From Prolixibacteraceae bacterium (lineage in GTDB: Bacteria > Bacteroidota > Bacteroidia > Bacteroidales > Prolixibacteraceae), in contig JACMKG010000062.1 in the NCBI GenBank assembly GCA_014380255.1, positions 1-5,066 of the forward strand: a DNA stretch of 5,066 nt, given 5' to 3'. Every line of letters begins with the position of its first letter. Within the stretch, counting starts at the first letter, position 1. The notes beneath the pieces are model-generated. The model made no database searches. It was not told the origin of the DNA and worked only from the letters and a program-made list of their open reading frames with translations. The position numbers and the translations under genes are program-made. Shown piece after piece: positions 1-5,066 of this stretch.

Positions 1-1149
1 AAGAAAGGTAACCTGGAATCGGTTGTCAACAGCAAAGGCGAAGTGAAAGGTGAAAAGTATACGGAAATTAATCTTCCTCCCGAAATCTGCGACCAGAAAT
101 TAAGAGTCTATCAACTTAAAATTGTTGATGTAATTCTGGAAGGCAAAGCAGTAAAAAAAGGAGATTACATTGCAAAACTCGATGAAAGCCAGCTTATGAA
201 TCAGATGCGTAATCAGATGCTTGATAAGGAAAAAACCGATTCTGATTTACGCAATGCCATCCTCGATTCAACGGTTACACTCTCTAACAGGCGCCAGAAT
301 ATTATCAATGCCCTGCTTGATATGGAATACCAGAAAATTGATCTGGAACAATCCAAATATGAATCAGAAGCCTATCAGCGTAAGACTCAGATGAATTATC
401 AAAAAGCTGAAATGCAGGTTGATAAAATCAAAAGGGATTACTTACTGGAAAAAAACCGACTAAAAATTCAGGTTAGCCGTCATCAGGAGAGAGTGGACAG
501 GCTGCAGAAGCAGATTGAAAGCTACCAAAAAGCCATTGCTGCCACTACCCTCCGCACTCCGGAAGATGGAATTGTAATGTTTGCGAAGGATTATACGGGC
601 AAACCTTATGGCAAAGACACGGAAATAAATATATGGCGTCCACTTATTGCCACTTTGCCTGATATGTCGAAGGTCATTACTGAAACCTATGTCAAGGAAA
701 TAGATATTTCCAAAATTCAACTGAATGATAGTGTGCGCATTACTATTGATGCCCTTCCCGATAAAGTCTTTTCCGGAAACATAATCAAAATTGCTAACAT
801 CGGTGAAGACCACAAAGACTTTGATATGAAGGCCTTTAAGATCATCATTCGTTTCGAAAGATCAGACAAGGATTTGAAACCAGGAATGACCTCCAACAAC
901 GACATTATAATTAGCACTGTCAAGGATCAGTTACTAGTTCCAGTTCAGGCTATTTTTACCCTCAACGGGAAAAAGATCGTTTATCTGAAACGAGATGGTA
1001 TAATTACCGCTCAGCCTATTGAGCCTACGGTTGAAAATGAGCAGTTTGTAGCCGTTAATAAGGACTTAAAAGAAGGGGACATACTTTTGTTATACCAACC
1101 TGAAGAATTTAAAGCAGAACCACAAACGGTGGCAAGCAGAAACCAGTAA
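1..1149 (+). CDS. HlyD-family periplasmic adaptor (membrane fusion protein) of an efflux/ABC export system, 5' partial
   Basis: This is the periplasmic adaptor that links an inner-membrane pump to an outer-membrane channel in tripartite exporters. The frame is open to the first base (KKGNLESVVNSKGEV...), so the gene starts outside the window and GTG at 43 is an internal Val codon. Counting from the first codon in the window, 382 residues are present. The first half of the lipoyl-like domain is at about 45-61 (VKKGDYIAKLD). A long charged coiled-coil hairpin follows at about 62-182, then the second lipoyl half at about 184-198 (LRTPEDGIVMF). The beta-barrel is at about 219-306, and the membrane-proximal domain at about 309-364 contains LLVPVQAIF. 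The N-terminal membrane anchor and a few residues after it are missing. In Bacteroidetes such adaptors commonly sit beside MacB-like ABC permeases or TolC-type genes. None is visible here, so the pump type and substrate are unknown. The gene ends in TAA and is followed by a terminator-like hairpin. The family call is firm; the subfamily is not. Confidence 0.9.
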   Translation, partial: KKGNLESVVNSKGEVKGEKYTEINLPPEICDQKLRVYQLKIVDVILEGKAVKKGDYIAKLDESQLMNQMRNQMLDKEKTDSDLRNAILDSTVTLSNRRQNIINALLDMEYQKIDLEQSKYESEAYQRKTQMNYQKAEMQVDKIKRDYLLEKNRLKIQVSRHQERVDRLQKQIESYQKAIAATTLRTPEDGIVMFAKDYTGKPYGKDTEINIWRPLIATLPDMSKVITETYVKEIDISKIQLNDSVRITIDALPDKVFSGNIIKIANIGEDHKDFDMKAFKIIIRFERSDKDLKPGMTSNNDIIISTVKDQLLVPVQAIFTLNGKKIVYLKRDGIITAQPIEPTVENEQFVAVNKDLKEGDILLLYQPEEFKAEPQTVASRNQ

Positions 1150-1229
1150 AATTCACAATTGTTGAGCATACATGAGTAATTGGGGGTTTATACGGAGGTT
1201 TCGGTGAAATTGCACCGCCAGAATATTTA

Positions 1230-1273
1230 AAAATACCGGTATCACATGAATAAATGTTTGATACCGGTATTTT
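1230..1273 (+). terminator. Perfect 15-bp inverted repeat, probable intrinsic terminator of the adaptor gene
   Basis: The left arm (1230-1244, AAAATACCGGTATCA) and right arm (1259-1273, TGATACCGGTATTTT) are exact reverse complements around a 14-base loop. The right arm ends in four T's, continuing as TTTTGTTAAT. The left arm is preceded by an A/T-rich stretch, so the structure could also stop transcription on the minus strand. It lies 80 bp after the adaptor's stop codon and just before the next gene's promoter, where a transcription boundary is expected. Each arm also contains the self-complementary 10-mer ATACCGGTAT, so a role as paired protein-binding sites cannot be excluded. Confidence 0.7.
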
Positions 1274-1300
1274 GTTAATCAGATGGTTTTTGTACTTTTG
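1271..1300 (+). promoter_or_regulatory. Bacteroidetes-type promoter for the CBM9/DUF5916 gene
   Basis: TTTG at 1271-1274 and TACTTTTG at 1293-1300 are separated by 18 bp. This fits the known Bacteroidetes major-sigma pattern of a TTTG/TTG -33 box and a TAnnTTTG -7 box. The predicted transcription start is a few bases downstream, near 1306, giving a leader of roughly 25-30 bases before ATG at 1335. The leader is A-rich and has no Shine-Dalgarno-like sequence, as is usual in this phylum. The -33 box touches the right arm of the preceding inverted repeat. The assignment rests on consensus match and position only. Confidence 0.6.
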
Positions 1301-1334
1301 GAACAATAATAAGATTAACACCTAAATTCACCCA

Positions 1335-3518
1335 ATGAGATTTTACCTGCTTGGTCTATTTTTATCACTGGTTATTGTTTCTTATTCTATTGAGAACGTG
1401 TCTTCTCCTAAGAGGAGCTTAAAGGCAGATACAATTCCACACAAAAACAATGAGAACGTTATTCTTCGGGTAAAAAAGGCAAGCAGTCCTATCAAAATAG
1501 ATGGATTAATCAACGAGCTGGATTGGGAAAAAGCGGAGAAAGCCAAGGACTTTCGGTTGGTTCAACCGGTTGATACCGGAATGCCGGTGTCAAAGTCTGA
1601 AGTCGTTGTAACGTATGATGAAAAAGCTTTTTACCTGGGTATTACCTTTTTTGACACCATCCCAGGCAAGCGTATAGTCGAATCATTCCGTCGTGACTTT
1701 GCTTTCAACAACAATGACAATGTGCTTGTATTTTTCGATACCTTTCTGGATCAAACCAACGGTTTTAGTTTCGGAGCTTCTGCCTCGGGTGCCAAATGGG
1801 ACGGGACCATGTCGGAAGGAAGTGCGGTCAATTTAAACTGGGACTGTAAATGGGATTCTAAAACGGTCCAGTACGAAGATCGCTGGGTTACAGAAATGAA
1901 GATCCCCTTTCGATCCATCCGATACAAATCAGGCACCGATCGCTGGTATGTGAATTTCAGTCGTCTGGACCTGAAGACAAATGAGAAATCCTCCTGGGCG
2001 CCCGTTCCCCGGCAATTCCCAACAGCTAGCCTGGCTTATACGGGGGTTCTGCAATGGGAGGAGCCTCTTCCAAAATCAAAAATGATGTTCTCTGTAATTC
2101 CATACATCTTTGGAAGTGCAGCAAGGAATTTTGAAGCACCCGGTAGTACAAAATACCACAGAGATTTTGGCTTTGATATGAAGCTTGGAATCACGACTTC
2201 CATGAACCTGGATCTTACTTACAATCCCGATTTCTCGCAGGCCGAAGTGGATCAGCAGGTGACTAACCTGGATCGTTTTGAGCTGTTTTTCCCCGAAAAG
2301 AGACAGTTTTTCCTGGAAAACAGTGATCTGTTCTCCAACTATGGATTCAGCTCTGTAACCCCTTTCTTTTCACGTAGAATTGGTTTGGATGCTCCTGTTC
2401 TTGCAGGGGCCCGTCTAAGCGGTAAGCTGGATAATAACTGGCGTCTGGGATTGATGGATATGCAGACAGAAAAGACTTCCGATCAATTATCACGCAATTT
2501 TATGGTGGCAACCGTACAACGCAAGTTGTTCTCCAGATCCAGCATAGGGGTAATTCTTGTGAATAAGGAATATATGGATGAACCCGAAGTGCAGAAATTC
2601 AATCGCATAGCCGGTATTGATTATAACCTGGCGAGCAAGAGCAATAAGTGGAAAGGTAAACTGTTTTACCATCAATCATTCAGTCCCGAAAATCCGGGCA
2701 AGCAATATGCCCAAGGGTCTAACCTTTCCTATAGTTCAAGAAGGCTTCAGTTATCACTGTCAGAGGCAAGCGTAGGAGACAACTACAAGGCCGAAACAGG
2801 GTTTGTACGTCGTACAGGCTATAAGCTGCTGAGTCCCGGCGTAACATTTTTATGGATTCCCAATAAAAGAGTGGTTAGTCATGGTGTTCGGGTTCTTAGT
2901 AATTATTACTATAATGCAAATTACCTTGAAATGGATCATGATGTCACGGCTACTTATTTATTTGAGTTTAGTGACCGCTCGACTTTATTGGGTGGTTTGA
3001 AAAACTATTACACCCGGCTGGATAAGGATTTTGATCCCACTCATATCAGCGATGCCGTTTTATTAAAGGGTACGGAGTATTCCACCAATATGGGTTTTCT
3101 GCAATACCAATCAGATATCAGAAAACTGTTTAATTTTTGGACTACTCTTTACTCAGGAGGCTTTTATAATGGTCACATCAATACCGTGGAAGGGCAGTTG
3201 GTATTCCGTTATCAGCCTTATATGAACCTGTCTTTTAATTTTTCCTATAATGATATTCGTTTGCCCCAACCTTTCAAACAGGCTGACTTCTGGCTTCTCG
3301 GCCCTAAGCTTGATCTTACCCTTAGTGACAAGGTTTTCTTCTCAACCTTTGTGCAGTATAACGAACAGATGGATAACACGAATATAAATATGCGCTTTCA
3401 ATGGCGTTATAAGCCTGTTTCCGACCTTTTTGTTGTGTATACTGACAATTACTACGCAGAGAGCCGGATGCGTAAAAATAGGGCCCTTGTGGTCAAATTA
3501 TCCTATTGGTTCAATTAA
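1335..3518 (+). CDS. Secreted CBM9-like domain / DUF5916 outer-membrane beta-barrel protein
   Basis: The 727-residue protein is complete and of normal length for its family. Residues 1 to about 20 form a signal peptide with hydrophobic core YLLGLFLSLVIV and no lipobox Cys. A CBM9-like (CBM9_1-type) domain spans about 50-240, starting at IKIDGLINELDWEKA and including VTYDEKAFYLGI, DNVLVFFDTF and WVTEMKIPFRSIRY. The DUF5916 region follows to the C-terminus. Its hallmark block lies at about 298-333, with NPDFSQAEVDQQ, then RFELFFPEKRQFFLEN and SDLF. Alternating aromatic strands such as NLSFNFSYND, MRFQWRYKP and LVVKLSYWFN suggest an outer-membrane barrel. The family's biochemical function is not established; carbohydrate binding is inferred only from the CBM9 resemblance. 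ATG 1335 is chosen because it puts the signal peptide at the very N-terminus and lies just after a consensus promoter. The gene appears monocistronic, flanked by a hairpin upstream and a convergent gene downstream, with stop TAA. Confidence 0.9.
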   Translation: MRFYLLGLFLSLVIVSYSIENVSSPKRSLKADTIPHKNNENVILRVKKASSPIKIDGLINELDWEKAEKAKDFRLVQPVDTGMPVSKSEVVVTYDEKAFYLGITFFDTIPGKRIVESFRRDFAFNNNDNVLVFFDTFLDQTNGFSFGASASGAKWDGTMSEGSAVNLNWDCKWDSKTVQYEDRWVTEMKIPFRSIRYKSGTDRWYVNFSRLDLKTNEKSSWAPVPRQFPTASLAYTGVLQWEEPLPKSKMMFSVIPYIFGSAARNFEAPGSTKYHRDFGFDMKLGITTSMNLDLTYNPDFSQAEVDQQVTNLDRFELFFPEKRQFFLENSDLFSNYGFSSVTPFFSRRIGLDAPVLAGARLSGKLDNNWRLGLMDMQTEKTSDQLSRNFMVATVQRKLFSRSSIGVILVNKEYMDEPEVQKFNRIAGIDYNLASKSNKWKGKLFYHQSFSPENPGKQYAQGSNLSYSSRRLQLSLSEASVGDNYKAETGFVRRTGYKLLSPGVTFLWIPNKRVVSHGVRVLSNYYYNANYLEMDHDVTATYLFEFSDRSTLLGGLKNYYTRLDKDFDPTHISDAVLLKGTEYSTNMGFLQYQSDIRKLFNFWTTLYSGGFYNGHINTVEGQLVFRYQPYMNLSFNFSYNDIRLPQPFKQADFWLLGPKLDLTLSDKVFFSTFVQYNEQMDNTNINMRFQWRYKPVSDLFVVYTDNYYAESRMRKNRALVVKLSYWFN

Positions 3519-3578
3519 TGCTTTGGATCGATTGAAAGTATCAATTTAAAATTCTTCGAAGCTCTTTTTTTTAAGCTC
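3519..3578. other. Convergent intergenic gap with weak hairpin and T8 tract
   Basis: These 60 bases separate the stop codons of two convergent genes, so transcription must end here or nearby on both strands. A short perfect hairpin, ATTGA (3531-3535), AAGTA loop, TCAAT (3541-3545), is followed by an A/T-rich stretch. A run of eight T's lies at 3565-3572, flanked by two direct copies of AAGCTCTT (3559-3566 and 3573-3580, the second reaching into the antiporter stop codon). No strong GC-rich stem precedes the T run, so any intrinsic terminator here is weak. Confidence 0.3.
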
Positions 3579-5066
3579 TTAGTTCTTTTGAAATGTAACA
3601 TCTTCAATACCCATGCTTTGATAAGTTTGCGCCAAGGCATCCTGGTTGTCTGTAATTATCAGCAATTTATCTCCCTCATGAAGTAAGGTGTTGCCTGTGG
3701 GTATAAAATACCGATCATTGCGTTTGACCATTACAACCAATGTCTTTTCCGGTAATGGCAGGTTCATCAGTAGTGAGCCATCTTTTAAAGCTTGTGCGTT
3801 GATATTTAATTCACTGGTAACGGATTTTATTTCATCTGAAAATTCAAAATCAAATTCCTCCAGCCCCTTGTATTGCTGCGGATTATCGGCCAAGCCCAGC
3901 CACCTGGGCACCTGCGTGAGCGTGGTTCCCTGGACTACCAATGATAAAAGAGTAATGAAAAATACAATATTGAAGATAAAGCGGGCATGAGGTACGCCTT
4001 GAGCCAAGGGAATAATGGCAAAGATGATGGGAACTGCCCCGCGTAGCCCGACCCATGAAATAAATGACTTGGCTTTAAATGACATCTTGTGAAAAGGCAA
4101 TAGGCTAATAAAAACACTGAGTGGCCTGGTAACCAGAATCATGATTACACCAATAATTAATCCTGGAACAATAACTGGAATTAATTCCCGCGGATTAACC
4201 AACAGTCCCAAAGTGAGGAACATGAGTATCTGGCTTAGCCATGCCAATCCATCGAAAAATTTCAATGCAGAACGTTTATGTACAAACCGTGAATTTCCGA
4301 TGACCAGCCCTCCAATGTATACGGCTAGATATCCGTTTCCCTGGATGAAATAAGTAAACGAAAAGATAAAGATACAAAAGGTGAGCACCAGAATCGGGTA
4401 GAGCGATCCATTATCAATGTTAAGACGGTTAATGACCCGGACAGCAAATTTCCCGAGTAAATAACCTGCAGCAGCCCCTATAATGAGTTGCATTAGAATT
4501 TTACCCGCTACTAACCAGTAATTGGGGTCTCCTCCCTCCTGGATGATTGCTATCAGCGTGATGGTGAGCATATAGGCCATGGGATCATTACTTCCACTTT
4601 CAAGTTCAAGCATGGGACGCAAATTGTGTTTTAAGTGAACCCCCTTGGATCGGAGAATGGCAAAAACGGAAGCTGAATCTGTTGACTACATGGTGGAAGC
4701 CAGTAGCAAGGAGGTTAGGAATCCAACGCCTGCTCCTTCCGGAGTCATTCCCAGCACCCACCAAATGGCAAGCCCGGTGGTAAGGGCCGTTAAAAGAACG
4801 CCCAGGGTTGCCAATGCTACCCCTTGTGTCACAATAGGGCGAATGTCGGACAACTTGGTATCCATCCCCCCGGAGAAAAGAATGATGCAAAGGGCAATGG
4901 TTCCAATTGTTTGTGCCGTATGAAAGTTCTCAAACTGAATGCCCAGTCCATCGCTGCCACTAAGCATGCCAATGCCAAGAAATAATAACAGCACAGGTAC
5001 CCCAAACCGGTAACCGGCTTTGCCAGCCAGTATGCTGATGAAAAAAAGTACCGATAGTACCAATAA
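3579..5066 (-). pseudogene. nhaP2: NhaP2/CvrA-type K+/H+ antiporter with TrkA-C domain, interrupted by one in-frame TAG; 5' partial
   Basis: This is an inner-membrane monovalent cation/proton antiporter (CPA family). The frame enters from the right edge and holds 494 sense codons plus one amber codon (codon 127 from the edge). Codons 1-126 encode the first membrane helices, including FGVPVLLLFLGIGML and ALCIILFSGGMD. After the amber the same frame continues with STDSASVFAILRSKG (128-142), the ELESGSNDPM block with the ND pair (about 154-163), several more helices, and WVGLRGAVPI (338-347). A cytosolic TrkA-C/RCK_C-like ligand-sensing domain lies at about 410-486, and the stop is TAA. There is no frameshift. 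Compared with E. coli CvrA (AIVGSTDAAAVF), the TAG replaces the residue before STD; Ser is my expectation for Bacteroidetes homologues, and TCG to TAG is one base change. TTG at 5063 is probably internal, with only a short N-terminus missing. The family call is firm; whether the gene is truly dead is uncertain. Confidence 0.85.
4686..4688 (-). other. In-frame amber codon (TAG) inside the antiporter gene
   Basis: The minus strand reads GCT TCC ACC ATG TAG TCA ACA GAT, giving A-S-T-M-stop-S-T-D. The codon sits in the membrane helix carrying the conserved Thr-Asp pair of the ion-binding site, so termination here would separate the first helices from all catalytic residues. The three complete gene ends in the window use TAA, and no other in-frame TAG occurs in these genes. 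No well-placed start with a leader is seen after the stop: the nearest start-type codons are TTG at 4622 and ATG at 4613, both already past the STD motif. Confidence 0.9.

Noticed and set aside
43..45. GTG at 43 as the adaptor start codon
   Set aside because: The frame is open to base 1 and the residues before it fit the family's N-terminal region. The protein would otherwise lack its membrane anchor.
1172..1207. Tiny plus-strand ORF MSNWGFIRRFR after the adaptor
   Set aside because: It is only 11 codons, has no recognisable features, and lies between the stop codon and the terminator; an ORF this short is expected by chance.
1253..1260. AATGTTTG as an alternative -7 promoter box
   Set aside because: It mismatches the TAnnTTTG consensus at its first base and lies in the hairpin loop/right arm. 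The 1293-1300 box is a perfect match with a well-spaced -33 box.
1109..1321. Minus-strand 70-residue ORF across the intergenic region
   Set aside because: It overlaps the adaptor's 3' end, the hairpin and the promoter, and shows no family motif or leader.
3559..3580. AAGCTCTT direct repeat around the T8 run as a mobile-element footprint
   Set aside because: The repeat is only 8 bases with 6 bases between copies, there are no inverted ends or transposase, and such low-complexity repeats arise by chance.
4645..4923. Plus-strand ORFs within the antiporter (also 3688-3990 and 4141-4353) and minus-strand 4606-4890
   Set aside because: They are antisense or alternate-frame shadows of a strongly conserved antiporter frame and have no protein-like motifs.
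4686..5063. Treating the 125-residue piece (4686-5063) and the 347-residue piece (3579-4622) as two separate minus-strand genes
   Set aside because: They are in the same frame and join through sense codons apart from one TAG, and together they match one antiporter end to end. The second piece would have to start at TTG 4622 after the essential STD motif, with no suitable leader.

Overview
The window looks like an ordinary chromosomal stretch from a member of the Bacteroidota (Bacteroidetes). Three things point there. The middle gene is a CBM9-like/DUF5916 outer-membrane protein, a family typical of that phylum. A close match to the Bacteroidetes promoter pattern (TTTG, 18 bp, TAnnTTTG) precedes it. 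Its start codon has an A-rich leader with no Shine-Dalgarno sequence. I see no rRNA, tRNA, CRISPR array, insertion sequence or phage gene.

Layout, left to right: (1) positions 1-1149, plus strand: the C-terminal 382 residues of a HlyD/RND-type periplasmic adaptor (membrane fusion protein) whose start lies off the left edge. (2) 1150-1334: intergenic, with a perfect 15-bp inverted repeat (1230-1273) that probably terminates the adaptor transcript, and directly after it the predicted promoter of the next gene (1271-1300). (3) 1335-3518, plus strand: a complete 727-residue secreted protein with an N-terminal CBM9-like domain and a C-terminal DUF5916 region, predicted to be an outer-membrane beta-barrel. 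(4) 3519-3578: a 60-bp convergent gap. (5) 3579-5066, minus strand: a NhaP2/CvrA-type K+/H+ antiporter with a C-terminal TrkA-C (RCK_C) domain, 5' end off the right edge.

The three genes do not form one operon. The adaptor and the DUF5916 gene are separated by a terminator-like hairpin and a new promoter, and the antiporter runs the opposite way. They are all cell-envelope proteins (efflux adaptor, outer-membrane protein, inner-membrane ion antiporter), but nothing in the sequence ties them into one pathway.

The most notable observation is a single in-frame amber codon (TAG, 4688-4686 on the minus strand) in the antiporter, immediately before the conserved Ser-Thr-Asp ion-site motif. The frame is otherwise intact on both sides. 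This may be a very recent pseudogene, a sequencing error or a read-through codon. I found no convincing evidence of a new multi-gene system.
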